Shown here: piece by piece, positions 46,502 through 55,400 of the stretch
Position numbering within the stretch: the first letter of the stretch is position 1
How the letters are laid out: the number at the start of each line of letters is the position of its first letter
Program-made: the position numbers and the translations under genes
Source of the DNA: Roseovarius sp.
GTDB lineage: Bacteria > Pseudomonadota > Alphaproteobacteria > Rhodobacterales > Rhodobacteraceae
NCBI RefSeq assembly: GCF_027019125.1
Contig: NZ_JALUXE010000024.1
Span: forward strand, 62,001 to 126,000
DNA: 64,000 nt
Direction: 5' to 3'
Notes under the pieces: model-generated
What the model was told of the DNA's origin: nothing
Database searches by the model: none
The model's input: only the letters and a program-made list of their open reading frames with translations

Positions 46502-46828
46502 TTACTCCTGTGCCCCGCCCAGATGGGCAGAAAACTGGCGATAGATTGCCTCGGACAGGCCCAGACCCGCGCGCCCCGCCCCCACTTCGGTCAGCGTGCT
46601 GTCGAGGAGGGATTGAGCGGTCTGGGTTGCCGAACTTTCCGTCAACGAGTCTCCAAACGACGCGGCGCGGCCGGATTGTAGGATCTGGTTGAGAAAAAGC
46701 GCCTCGAACCCCTCTGCCGCGCCGCGCAGCCGGTCCGCGTCGCGCGTGGCCTTGGTGGCAATCTTGTCGTCGGACAGGCTAGAAGCCTGGCGGGCATCAA
46801 ACGCTGTGGCAACCGGGGACAGGGTCAT
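46502..46828 (-). CDS. flgJ: Rod-binding protein FlgJ, single-domain
   Basis: 108 aa, only the rod-capping domain (RGAAEGFEALFLNQILQSGR, GLGLSEAIYRQF). The C-terminal muramidase domain of enterobacterial FlgJ is absent, as in alphaproteobacteria. Caps and scaffolds rod assembly, and probably recruits the nearby transglycosylase. It is 13 bp after flgI and 3 bp before flgK. Confidence 0.88.
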   Translation of the reverse strand: MTLSPVATAFDARQASSLSDDKIATKATRDADRLRGAAEGFEALFLNQILQSGRAASFGDSLTESSATQTAQSLLDSTLTEVGAGRAGLGLSEAIYRQFSAHLGGAQE

Positions 46829-46841
46829 GGCTGTATGCTCC

Positions 46842-47969
46842 TCAGATCACGATCAGGTCGGCGCGCAGGGCACCCGCGCGGTGCAGCGCCTCGAGAATGG
46901 CCACCAGATCGGCGGCACTCGCCCCCACGGCATTGATCGCATCGACCAGCGAGGCCAGCGACACACCCGGATCAAACACAAAGGCGGGGTTGTTTTCCTG
47001 CTGCACGTCAATCTGCGTATCCGGTGTCACCACGGCATTGCCCGGCACCACCACGCCGCCATCCCGGCCATTAACAACCGTTGCGCCCTGGTCGACGTTG
47101 AAATCCTCGTTCACCCGCACGGTCAGCGAGCCATGCGAGACAGCGGCGGGCGTCACCCGCACCATGCCACCAATGACCACCGTGCCGGTGCGCGCATTGA
47201 CGATGACCTGTGCCGGCGGCGCAGCGGGATCAACCTCGATATCCTGCAAGAGACCCATGAAAGGCACCCGCGCCGCCGGATCGGCCGGCGCGCGCACCCG
47301 CACCGAACTGCCGTCAAAGGCCACGGCCACACCATCGCCAAACTGCGCATTGATCGCATCGGCCACATTGCTCGCGGTCGAGAAATCCGGGCGGTTCAGA
47401 TTCAGCACGAAATACTCGGTTTCCAGAAAGGCTGTTTCGACCATCCGTTCGACCGTGGCACCACGCGGCACCCGCCCCACGGTGGGCACATTGACCACCA
47501 CGGACGAGCCGTCGCCGCCTTCGACCCCCAGGCCGCCAACCACCAGATTGCCCTGGGCGATGGCGTAGACCTCGCCATCCGCCCCCATCAGCGGCGTCAT
47601 CAATAGGGTACCGCCCTGCAGGGACTTGGCCTTGCCAGCGGTCGAAACCGTGACATCCAACACCTGACCCGGCTTGAGAAACGGCGGCAACTCGGCCGTC
47701 ACCATCACCGCCGCCGCGTTCTTGGCATCCAGGTCGTTGGTCCCCACCTCGAGCCCGAGGCGCGAGATGATGGATTGCATGGATTGCCGCGTGAGGCCCG
47801 AGTTGCCGTCGCCCGACCCGTTCAGACCCACGACAAGACCATAGCCCACCAGCGGGTTCGATCGCACCCCGGCCACATCCGCCAGATCCTTGAGCCGGTC
47901 GGCCAGCGCCGCCCCCGGCACGAGGCAGACCAGCAACAACAGGACTCTCAGCATGCCCGCGCCCTTCAT
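46842..47969 (-). CDS. flgI: Flagellar P-ring protein FlgI
   Basis: 375-aa periplasmic ring protein with a signal peptide ([18 protein letters not shown]). [31 protein letters not shown] and [20 protein letters not shown] are signature blocks. Polymerises around the rod in the peptidoglycan layer with help from FlgA. Start overlaps the flgH stop by 4 nt; an internal ATG (residue 6) may be the real start. Confidence 0.96.
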   Translation of the reverse strand: MKGAGMLRVLLLLVCLVPGAALADRLKDLADVAGVRSNPLVGYGLVVGLNGSGDGNSGLTRQSMQSIISRLGLEVGTNDLDAKNAAAVMVTAELPPFLKPGQVLDVTVSTAGKAKSLQGGTLLMTPLMGADGEVYAIAQGNLVVGGLGVEGGDGSSVVVNVPTVGRVPRGATVERMVETAFLETEYFVLNLNRPDFSTASNVADAINAQFGDGVAVAFDGSSVRVRAPADPAARVPFMGLLQDIEVDPAAPPAQVIVNARTGTVVIGGMVRVTPAAVSHGSLTVRVNEDFNVDQGATVVNGRDGGVVVPGNAVVTPDTQIDVQQENNPAFVFDPGVSLASLVDAINAVGASAADLVAILEALHRAGALRADLIVI

Positions 47970-48628
47970 AGCGGCGACACGGTTTCAAAGGCGCGGCGCA
48001 GCCAGCCTTGCTTGGCGGTATCGGCCACATCGCCCGCACCCACATATTTGATCTCGGCATGGGCGATCCGGTCAGACCGCACGACGTTGTCGGCGGAAAT
48101 ATCCGTAGGCCGCACCACTCCGCGCAGACGGATGTATTCCTGACCATTGTTGAGCGTCAGTTTCTTTTGGCCCACGATTTCGAGGTTGCCACCGGGGAGC
48201 ACCCGCACAACGGAAACCGATACGCGGCCCGTCAGAGAATTGGACTGCGTGGCATTGCCCCGCCCGGCATAGCTGCGGGTGGTGCCGCTGGTCAGGCGAC
48301 TATCGTCAAAGCCGAAGGACAGAACGTCGGGCAGGTCCAGCTCGAAACTGTCGGTCTTGCTTGATCCCGCCGCCTGCGATTTGCTCGCGGCAAAACGCTC
48401 GGAGAATTCGACCGTCAGAATGTCGCCCACGGATCGCGCGCGCCGGTCGGCAACGAAGAGACCGTTGGAATATCCGGCATAGATCGAGCCTGTGGGCATC
48501 AGGCGCGATTGCTGCACCTCTTCGACCGGGTAAACCGGCGCATAAAGCTCCGATTCCGCCTCTTCGATCTGGGTGGAACAACCGGCCAGCGCAACAAGCG
48601 CGACAGCGGTGCAGGTGAAACGGCGCAT
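47966..48628 (-). CDS. flgH: Flagellar L-ring lipoprotein FlgH
   Basis: 220-aa outer-membrane ring lipoprotein. Lipobox LAGC gives acylation at Cys17. [31 protein letters not shown] and the C-terminal [20 protein letters not shown] are diagnostic. The L ring implies a Gram-negative outer-membrane bushing. Located 11 bp after flgG and overlapping flgI. Confidence 0.96.
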   Translation of the reverse strand: MRRFTCTAVALVALAGCSTQIEEAESELYAPVYPVEEVQQSRLMPTGSIYAGYSNGLFVADRRARSVGDILTVEFSERFAASKSQAAGSSKTDSFELDLPDVLSFGFDDSRLTSGTTRSYAGRGNATQSNSLTGRVSVSVVRVLPGGNLEIVGQKKLTLNNGQEYIRLRGVVRPTDISADNVVRSDRIAHAEIKYVGAGDVADTAKQGWLRRAFETVSPL

Positions 48629-48639
48629 CAGGATCCCCT

Positions 48640-49428
48640 TCAGAGATTATTGGCGAGATAGCTCATCATGTCGTCCGAGGCCGAGATGGAGCGGGAGTTG
48701 ATTTCATAGGCGCGCTGCGCTTCGATCATGTCGACCAGCTCCTGCACCACGTTGACATTCGAGGTCTCCAGCGTGCCCTGAAGCAAGGCCCCCATGCCGT
48801 CCTCGACCGGATTGCCCACGATCGGCGCGCCGCTTGCGGTGCTCTCGACCACAAAGGTTTCGCCCACCGGCTCCAGCCCGCGCGGATTGGCGAATTGCGC
48901 AAGGGTCAACTGCCCCACCTCCTCGGCCTCGACCGCATCGGGCAGGGTCACGCTGACGATGCCGTCACGGGAAATGCTGATGCTGGTGGCCTCGGCGGGG
49001 ATCTGGATTTCGGGCTGCACGATGTAGCCGCTCGACGTGGTCAGGACACCATCGGCATTCTGCGAGAACGTGCCGTTGCGCGTGTATCCGATCCGCCCAT
49101 CCGGCATCAGCACCTGAAAGAACCCCTTGCCGTCAATCGCCAGATCCAGCGCGTTGTCTGTCGTGGTCAGGCTGCCTTGGGTATAGATCTTTTCGGTGCT
49201 GACCAGCCGCACACCCGTTCCCAGCGTGGTGGGTGCCGTCTGTTCGGTCGCCTCGGATGTCTGCGCGCCGGCAGGCCGCAGCGTCTGATAGAGCAGCGTT
49301 TCGAAATTGGCGCGGTCGCGCTTGAAACCGGTGGTGTTGACGTTGGCCAGGTTATTGGAAATCACCTGAATACGGGCTTGCTGCGCATTGAGCCCGGTTT
49401 TGGCCACATGCATCACGTTCGAGGACAT
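48640..49428 (-). CDS. flgG: Flagellar distal rod protein FlgG
   Basis: 262-aa distal rod protein. N-terminal ARIQVISNNLANVNTTGFKR and the C-terminal block VQELVDMIEAQRAYEINSRS are the axial-protein signatures. First gene of the flgGHIJKL run. Proximal rod and hook genes (flgBCDEF) are not in the window. A consensus sigma-54 promoter lies about 40 bp upstream. Confidence 0.96.
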   Translation of the reverse strand: MSSNVMHVAKTGLNAQQARIQVISNNLANVNTTGFKRDRANFETLLYQTLRPAGAQTSEATEQTAPTTLGTGVRLVSTEKIYTQGSLTTTDNALDLAIDGKGFFQVLMPDGRIGYTRNGTFSQNADGVLTTSSGYIVQPEIQIPAEATSISISRDGIVSVTLPDAVEAEEVGQLTLAQFANPRGLEPVGETFVVESTASGAPIVGNPVEDGMGALLQGTLETSNVNVVQELVDMIEAQRAYEINSRSISASDDMMSYLANNL

Positions 49429-49467
49429 CGGCGCTGCCTTTCCTGAGGTCTCTGTTCGATCTCAGTC

Positions 49468-49484
49468 TGCAAACGTCGTGCCAG
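49468..49484 (-). promoter_or_regulatory. Sigma-54 promoter of flgGHIJKL
   Basis: Minus strand CTGGCACGACGTTTGCA matches all conserved -24/-12 positions; GG at 49482-49481, GC at 49470-49469. Predicted start near 49457, about 29 nt before flgG. Confidence 0.93.
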
Positions 49485-49555
49485 CCCGATCTGGTTTTAC
49501 GACCAATGCGCCGGTAATTTTAGCGCCATGCCGAAAAAATGAGATGGGCGGCCTC

Positions 49556-50191
49556 TCACGGCGCGCGCCCGCAGCTCTCGGGACGGGCATCCGTGGGCAT
49601 CTCGGCGCACCATTTGGCAAACTCTGCCCCCGCGCGCTCTTGCACTGCCAGCCGCGCCTTGGGCTCCAGCCCGGCCATGGCCACCTCCCGCAGCGCAAAG
49701 CCGCCCGGCTCTTCAAAGGCAGCGCCCAGCGTGAACCAGAGCGCCGCCTCTTCCATCCGGGCGGGACTGCGCAATTGCGCCTCGACCCGACCGAGCGCCA
49801 CGAATTGTCCCGTCACACCAGCCTCGGCCCGGGCGCGCAGATCGGCCAGCAACCGATCCGCCAGCCGGGCGCGGGCCGGTTCGGTCAAACGGTTCAACAG
49901 AAGATCGCTCACGTCCATTGCCCGGGTCTCGCCCGCAAGACGCGCCCGCCATGCCCAATAGGCCGCTGCCTGATCGTCCTGCGGCACGCCCTGCCCGCGT
50001 GCCAGCATCACCGCAAGGTTGACCTGAGCCGCCCGGTGCCCGGCCTGTGCCAGATCGGCGAAAATCGCCACAGCCGCCCCGGCCTGTCCATCTTGTGCCA
50101 GGGCCACGGCCCGGCCGAAATCCGGCGTAGACCCGGCCATCGCGGCCGCGCCGCATAACCAAACCGTAGATGCCAGCAAGAACCGCCGCAT
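49556..50191 (-). CDS. Secreted Sel1/TPR-like repeat protein
   Basis: 211 aa with a signal peptide (MRRFLLASTVWLCGAAAMAG). Two to three Sel1-like helical repeats follow (AVALAQDGQAGAAVAIFADL, GHRAAQVNLAVMLARGQGVP with the AAYWAWRA pattern, and AALWFTLGAAFEEPGG). Such repeats act as periplasmic protein-binding scaffolds. It starts right at the end of the NHLP-like gene (adjacent codons), so the two are coupled. A flagellar link is suggested only by position between flgG and fliL. Confidence 0.7.
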   Translation of the reverse strand: MRRFLLASTVWLCGAAAMAGSTPDFGRAVALAQDGQAGAAVAIFADLAQAGHRAAQVNLAVMLARGQGVPQDDQAAAYWAWRARLAGETRAMDVSDLLLNRLTEPARARLADRLLADLRARAEAGVTGQFVALGRVEAQLRSPARMEEAALWFTLGAAFEEPGGFALREVAMAGLEPKARLAVQERAGAEFAKWCAEMPTDARPESCGRAP

Positions 50192-50569
50192 CTACTTGCC
50201 CGCCATCATCACCAGTTGCAGATACATCATGCGCCGTCGCTCTCCGTCCGGGCGCTGCTCATAGACCACCAGACGATGCCGCTGCGTGGGGGTCATCTCG
50301 ACGTCGATGCTGACCGTGTCGGGCAGGTGAATATCGTGCTGCGCCAAGAGCGCCTTGGGATCGGCCAAAAGAGCGGTGCTGAAGGCGCGATCAATCCAGC
50401 TCCGGGCCAGAGCCCGCCCAAGGATTTCCGGCAAATGCCGCTCGACCAGCGAAATATCGTGCAGATTGGTGCTCCGCCGCACCAGAGGAAAGGCGTCCGG
50501 CGCTTGGCCCGGCGCGGCCTGTCCCGCAGACCGGCGCAACATCCTGAATTTTGACAAGGCGCCCGCCAC
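50192..50569 (-). CDS. Protein with nitrile-hydratase-leader-like domain
   Basis: About 125 aa. The N-terminal third is basic and probably flexible. Residues from about 60 on (ILGRALARSWIDRAFSTALL, ADPKALLAQHDIHLPDTVSI, then a VVYEQ strand) resemble the nitrile hydratase alpha/NHLP leader fold: helix, LLxDPxxxL, IxLPxxV, terminal strand. NHLP domains serve as RiPP leader peptides elsewhere, but here there is no GG/GA cleavage site, no core peptide and no maturase gene. GTG 50569 has GGAG 8 nt upstream, better than GTG 50593. Coupled to the Sel1-like gene. Function unknown. Confidence 0.6.
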   Translation of the reverse strand: MAGALSKFRMLRRSAGQAAPGQAPDAFPLVRRSTNLHDISLVERHLPEILGRALARSWIDRAFSTALLADPKALLAQHDIHLPDTVSIDVEMTPTQRHRLVVYEQRPDGERRRMMYLQLVMMAGK

Positions 50570-50660
50570 TCTGCCCACTCCTTCTGGTTTCACCGCGTCG
50601 CTTGGGCGATACGGTTCCTCACAGACACAACGACAAAAAACCCTGTCAGTTTAGCGTCGC

Positions 50661-50677
50661 TTGGCGCGGTCCTTGCA
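50661..50677 (+). promoter_or_regulatory. Sigma-54 promoter of fliL-like gene
   Basis: TTGGCGCGGTCCTTGCA: GG at 50663-50664, GC at 50675-50676, 10 bp apart. Predicted start near 50688, which coincides with the first base or so of the fliL-like ATG. Confidence 0.75.
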
Positions 50678-50688
50678 GTTTGCCCTGC

Positions 50689-51189
50689 ATGACCCGGATT
50701 TCGCCCCGCCAGCCGCTCATCATCTTTGCCCTGACTGCAAGTCTCGGGCCAATGGCGCTTGGGGCTGCCAGCCTTTGGGTCCTGCGCCACACGCCCAGCG
50801 TGCCACAGCCAATGGCCGCGACTGCCCCCACGGGCGATGCCCCCGCCGGACCCGAGCCGCGCCGCTATCTGCCGCTCAGCCTGCCGGTGACGGTGACTTT
50901 GCCAGACGGCGGCGGCACGGTCAGTATCGGCCTGGGTATCGCTCTGCGCGAGGCAGGCAGCATCGAACTCATGGCCCGGCTGGCCGACCGACAACTCGAG
51001 GCACAGGCCGAACTGGCCGATGTCGTGCTGCGCGCCGCCGAGAGCTATCCCGCCGACACCCGCCTCGCGGCGCTGCGCAACACCCTGCCCGAAACGCTGA
51101 AAGAGGCGATGAACGCCCGGCTGATCACCATGAGCGAGGAGCCTGCCATCCTGGAGGTTCTGATACTCGACTGGTCCCACGCCCCCTGA
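50689..51189 (+). CDS. fliL: FliL-like basal-body protein
   Basis: 166 aa. One membrane helix (~10-30), a Pro/Ala-rich spacer, then a periplasmic domain (LPVTVTLPDGGGTVSIGLGI, then LKEAMNARLITMSEEPAILE and VLILDW at the end) with the size and C-terminal strand pattern of FliL, which rings the stator and aids torque. It is isolated from fliM/fliN here. Its ATG lies practically at the predicted sigma-54 transcription start, so the message may be leaderless; no later start preserves the membrane helix. Confidence 0.68.
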   Translation: MTRISPRQPLIIFALTASLGPMALGAASLWVLRHTPSVPQPMAATAPTGDAPAGPEPRRYLPLSLPVTVTLPDGGGTVSIGLGIALREAGSIELMARLADRQLEAQAELADVVLRAAESYPADTRLAALRNTLPETLKEAMNARLITMSEEPAILEVLILDWSHAP

Positions 51190-51206
51190 TTGGCAGGCTT
51201 CTTGCA
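51190..51206 (+). promoter_or_regulatory. Sigma-54 promoter of 48-aa gene
   Basis: TTGGCAGGCTTCTTGCA, immediately after the fliL-like stop: GG at 51192-51193, 10 bp, GC at 51204-51205. Predicted start near 51217, 28 nt before the small gene's ATG. Confidence 0.8.
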
Positions 51207-51244
51207 TCCCCGAGACATATACCAAGCCCGTGAAAGGACATCCC

Positions 51245-51391
51245 ATGATCTCCATGCGCCAGACCTTCATTCCCGCCCCCGGCACCGATCCGCACAAACT
51301 GGGTGTGGAACTCGTGATCTGCGACGAAAATGGCGAACCGCGGCGTCAGCATGTCTGGGGTCTGGTGCGCTTGCTGCGCCGCCTCTGCTAA
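51245..51391 (+). CDS. 48-aa small protein, sigma-54 controlled, unknown
   Basis: 48-aa open frame with AAAGGA 6 nt before its ATG. The product is soluble, with a beta-like middle (HKLGVELVICDENGEP) and a basic C-terminal helix (HVWGLVRLLRRLC) ending in cysteine. I do not recognise it. Reality is supported by the consensus sigma-54 promoter at the right distance, the good ribosome site, and the lack of any other gene in this 223-bp gap between fliL-like and the next minus-strand gene. It is likely a small flagellar or motor-associated protein. Confidence 0.65.
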   Translation: MISMRQTFIPAPGTDPHKLGVELVICDENGEPRRQHVWGLVRLLRRLC

Positions 51392-51412
51392 GGGACGCGG
51401 GTCGCGGCCATT

Positions 51413-51634
51413 TCAGCGCGGCTGCCGCAGGTGCTGCCGAAGGCGCGTCGCAAAAGCAACAGTGCCGACCCCGAGGATCCCCCAACCTATCGTCAGCGGC
51501 GCGGGCATCAGCCCGGCCACCGCCGTGGCCCATCCGGGTTGCAGGTAGATCCCTGCGATCAACCCGCCCGCAATCGTCAGAAACATGCGCAGCTTGAGGC
51601 AGGTGGCGCAGGTCTGTTCCTGCCTGCCCGCCAT
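51413..51634 (-). CDS. Small two-helix membrane protein after fliT position
   Basis: 73 aa with a CATC pair near the N-terminus (residues 9-12) and two hydrophobic helices (about 17-32 and 41-62). The start overlaps the upstream stop by one base (TGATG), so it is translated with the FliS operon. No family recognised. The CxxC next to the membrane could bind metal or form a disulfide. Confidence 0.55.
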   Translation of the reverse strand: MAGRQEQTCATCLKLRMFLTIAGGLIAGIYLQPGWATAVAGLMPAPLTIGWGILGVGTVAFATRLRQHLRQPR

Positions 51635-51963
51635 CAGCGCGGCCCAGCCTTGCGATCGCAGTTCAGATAGACAAGATTTGCCCGGCCGCGCCCCGCGCGC
51701 TGCGCCGCCTTGGCCGACAGCATATCGGCGGTGCGCCGCACCGCATCGAGCGCCTCGGCAAGGATCGTGATGCGATCCTGTGCGCCATCTTCAGACAAGG
51801 ACGCCCCCCCCACCAGCGCAATGACCGCGCAGCGCAGGGCATGATCGGCGCGCGACACAGCCGCCAGATCCCCTGTTTCTGCCGCCGCGACCAGCGCCGC
51901 CGTCAAGTTTCGGATCTGGTCGCCAAGAAGGCTGTAGGTCATTTGCTGCACCACACGTGTCAT
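51634..51963 (-). CDS. Small helical protein at fliT position
   Basis: 109 aa, predicted largely alpha-helical (SLLGDQIRNLTAALVAAAET, RITILAEALDAVRRTADML). It follows fliS with a 4-nt overlap, the place of the FliD chaperone fliT in many bacteria, and size and helix content agree. Sequence identity to FliT is not evident, so the assignment rests on position. Confidence 0.5.
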   Translation of the reverse strand: MTRVVQQMTYSLLGDQIRNLTAALVAAAETGDLAAVSRADHALRCAVIALVGGASLSEDGAQDRITILAEALDAVRRTADMLSAKAAQRAGRGRANLVYLNCDRKAGPR

Positions 51964-52358
51964 ACCGCCTGCGCCTTGACCTGCGACCCGATTTGTTGCC
52001 AGGCGTCCAGAATGTCACCCATGGCAGCGGCAGCCTCTGCCAGGCGCGCGCCCTCTTCGCCGCGCATCGCCTTGAGCACGTGAAACCGCGCGAATTCATA
52101 AAGCTGGAAAAGATCCCCCGCCAGATCGCCGCCTGCCTCGAAATCGAGACTCGATTGCAGGATATAGATCGCGGTCAGAACCCGGTTGACGTGGTCCGCC
52201 GGCAACGGGCGCGCCTCTTGTTGGGTGCGCGCCAAGACACCGAGTGAGCGGTTGAGTTCACGCAACGTGACAAAAACGATGTCATAGGGATCGGTTGCCG
52301 CTTCCTGCACGAGGGTCTCGGCCTGACGGTAACGGGAACGGGCGAAGGCGAAACTCAT
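51960..52358 (-). CDS. fliS: Flagellin export chaperone FliS
   Basis: 132-aa four-helix chaperone that binds the flagellin C-terminus. Core block IYILQSSLDFEAGGDLAGDL followed by FQLYEFARFHV is the FliS signature. ATG 52358 is preceded by AAAGGAA at 6 nt; the ATG six codons upstream would contain that site. It lies about 97 bp after the cheA3-like gene, with a GC hairpin between, and begins a three-gene coupled set. Confidence 0.88.
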   Translation of the reverse strand: MSFAFARSRYRQAETLVQEAATDPYDIVFVTLRELNRSLGVLARTQQEARPLPADHVNRVLTAIYILQSSLDFEAGGDLAGDLFQLYEFARFHVLKAMRGEEGARLAEAAAAMGDILDAWQQIGSQVKAQAV

Positions 52359-52423
52359 CGAAACTTCCTTTGACATGATTGCCAGATCTGTTTGTCAAAA
52401 CGGCAAATCGCGTCAGGATGTTA

Positions 52424-52448
52424 GCCCCGGCAGTATTGCCGCCGGGGC
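52424..52448 (-). terminator. GC hairpin between cheA3-like and fliS
   Basis: Minus strand GCCCCGGC, 9-nt loop, GCCGGGGC, just after the cheA3-like stop. No T-run follows, so it may slow decay or partly attenuate rather than end transcription. Confidence 0.4.
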
Positions 52449-52454
52449 CTGGCG

Positions 52455-55400
52455 TCAGGCTGCGACGCTGGCCTTGCTCTCGTCGCCCGAAGCCAGCGCG
52501 CTGACGGCAACAACCATGCCCACCTCGCCACCGGACAGGACGGCGATGCCACTCATGTCGCGCATCCCCGACAGCACGCCCTGCAAGGGGCGCAGCATCA
52601 CAAGCTGCTGACCCAAGAGCTCGTCAACCGGAATGGCGATGCGCGTCTGATTGCTGCTGAGAACCACATAGAGCCGCGCGCCAGCGGGCATGTCGGCCGG
52701 CTCTGGCAGCAACGGATGCACAGGCACAAGCGGGCCTTCGTCGATATGAAGCATCCGCGCGCCCCCAGAGGCCGCCACCGGCAAGAGCCGGTCGGTCTGA
52801 AGAATACGATGGATCGAATCCACCGGCAGCACATAGCGCACATGGCCCACCCGCACGACCATGCCATCAAGCACGATCATATGCTGCGGCACCCGCAGGT
52901 GGAATCGCACCCCGGCCCCGGCAGGAAGGCTGACACGGCGCAGCGCGCCCTTCTTGCGCGCCATCTCGTCGGCCAGCACGGCATAGGCCTCGGACACCGG
53001 AGCCTCGGGGCTGTTGTCGGTCAGCTCGACCCGCACGTGATCGCTTTCGGCCTCGACCGAGATATGAAACCGCGACGCCGGATATTCCCCGGAAAGCCGC
53101 AGATTTACCAGTGTCTTGAGCGGCCCGCGCAGTTCCTCGATCAACATCTGGTCGAGCATCACGTCGCCACCGACATAGGTGACAGAAGCATCGACACCGA
53201 TCTTGCGGGCCTGCGTGGCCACGTAGGCCTTGAGCGGGCGCAACAGCACTTCGGAAGGGCGCGACCGTTGCGCCACGCTTTCCTGTTGCAGATGCGACAA
53301 CTCTGCCGAGAGCTGCGCCCCCGACTCGCTGATTTCCTGAAGCCGCATATTGTGCTGCTCCAGCCGGTCGCGCAGGACCGAGCGCACGCGCTGCTCCAAT
53401 TCGCCCACCCCGGTGGCGCGCAGCGCCTCCATCACATCCTGCACCAGATCGACCGAAGCAAGCTGTGTCAACTCGTGCTCGAGCTGCGCGTGGCTGGCGG
53501 AAATGGCCCCCACCGCCTCGAGCAGCGCGAGGCTATCGCCGACATCCGACATCGGGATAAGATCAAGCGTGTCGGGCTCTGCCGCCCCGGCCTCGGGTGC
53601 TTCGCGCACCTTGAGAGCCTGCGCCATCATCAGCCGCGTGCCCGTCGTGTCCAGCATCGCCAGCCGCTCGACCATCCGGTCCTCTTCAAGGCTCGATGCC
53701 ACGAGGAAATCAAACAGCGTGGCCTTGTCCAGGAACACCGTGACGTTGGTGATCATCCGCACGACGCCCGTGGTGATCCACTCAAGGAAGCCCTGCGCCA
53801 GCGCGTCATCGTCATTCAGATCGGCCCGCAGCACATAGAAATGCAGGCCCTCCTTGATCGCCTCATGGGCGGTCTTGACGCTCTCGGGCGACATCACCCG
53901 GTGGAATTCCGGGGGCAGGCCCAATCGGGATTCGATGCTCTTGGCGGTCATCACACCGCTGGCTACGAAACAGGCGTTGGTCGCCTCTTCGAACATCTTT
54001 TCAATCCGCGAGGTGTCAGGCGTATCCCCCTGATCCAGCGCATCGAACACCAGTTCCATCGTGTCGACAAAGCCGCGCCCCATTTGGAGCAGGATCACAT
54101 CCGGGGCCTTTTGATCAACGCGCACCCGCGCGAAGAGGTCGATCAGCGCCATCGTCAGTTGCGAGGCCGTTTCGATCCGGTAATTCAGACAGGCGAAATG
54201 CACCTGTCGCATCAAGGTGGAAAATGCCGGGAACCAGTTGGCACCGTCCTCGACGCTCCGCGCCTCCATTCCCTTGCGCAGGCTTTGCAGCGTCTCAAAG
54301 ATATGGTCGACGCACCAGGCACCCAAGAGCTTGCTTGGGGGCATCATCTCGGCGTCGAACACCGACGCGGGCAAACTGCGCTCGACGCTGACCAATTCCT
54401 CGTACAACGCCAGTTCAGCAGCGCGATACGCATGGCCTGCCGGCTCTTGCGACAGTCTGTGGGCGCTGTCGACCAGCCGCACATATTCGCGCGGCGCGGC
54501 CAGATCGGCGATCCGCTCGGCAAGATCGCGGCGCTCTTCCATAGTGCAGGGCGTATCGCCCCCCATCCGCATGCCCTGGTCGGCAATCAGCGGGTAGAGC
54601 TCTGCGATAGCCTGGAAGAAAGCCCGTCCATCGGCGGCCGGATCAATCGGACCACGCGTCTGCGCCGGAGCGGCGTCCGCGTCGCCAAATTCTTGCGCGG
54701 CACGCGCGCGCAGCTCTGCCACATGGTCCTTGGCTGCGGCATGGCTCATGCCCGTGGCCTCGGCCACCGGATCCAGCAGCGCAACCCAGCCGGTCAGATC
54801 AAGCTGCTGCGCGGCATAGCGCAGACCGTCGGCCTCCTTGCGCAGGGCGGCGAGGCTCGAGTCCTCTGACCAATTCGCGCAGAGCGCGTCCATCTTGTCG
54901 AGCGTCTTGAACACCATATCGGCAAAGATCTGGTGATAGGTCTGATCCGCCCGCAACTTGCCTTCCGCGACCTCGGCCGCGGGTTTGGGTCGCGCCGTGG
55001 TCTTCTTGACCGGCGCGGCTTTGGCTTCCACTTGGGGTTCTGGCGCAGGTTCAGGTTCTGCAACCGGCTCTGAGACCACATCGACGGCGGGCTCTGGCAT
55101 CGGCTCTGGTTCGGGGGCGGGCTCTTCGGCAACCTCGGGCGCGGCGCTTTCCCCGCTCAACAGGCGGCGGATCGCGGCGCTCAGGTCGCGCGTTGCGGCG
55201 AGGTCCGGCGCATCTCCGCTCAGGACCGGCTCCAACAGGGCCAGCCAATCGGCGAGGTTCAGCTGTCCGGCGGCATAATGCAGGTTATCCGCCTGCCTGT
55301 GCGCGGCGCGCGGGCTGGTATCCTCGACCCACTCCGCAACCAACGCATCCAGCGCGGCGCAGGTCTTGTCGGCCATGTCGTTGAAAATCTTGTGATGTTC

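Noticed and set aside
44216..46681. 821-codon open frame on the plus strand opposite flgK
   Set aside because: It is an antisense shadow of GC-rich flgK codons, full of Arg/His/Gln, without homology or ribosome site.
52716..54869. 717-codon open frame opposite cheA3-like
   Set aside because: Antisense shadow with His/Arg-rich composition; the minus-strand gene has clear Hpt and CheW domains.
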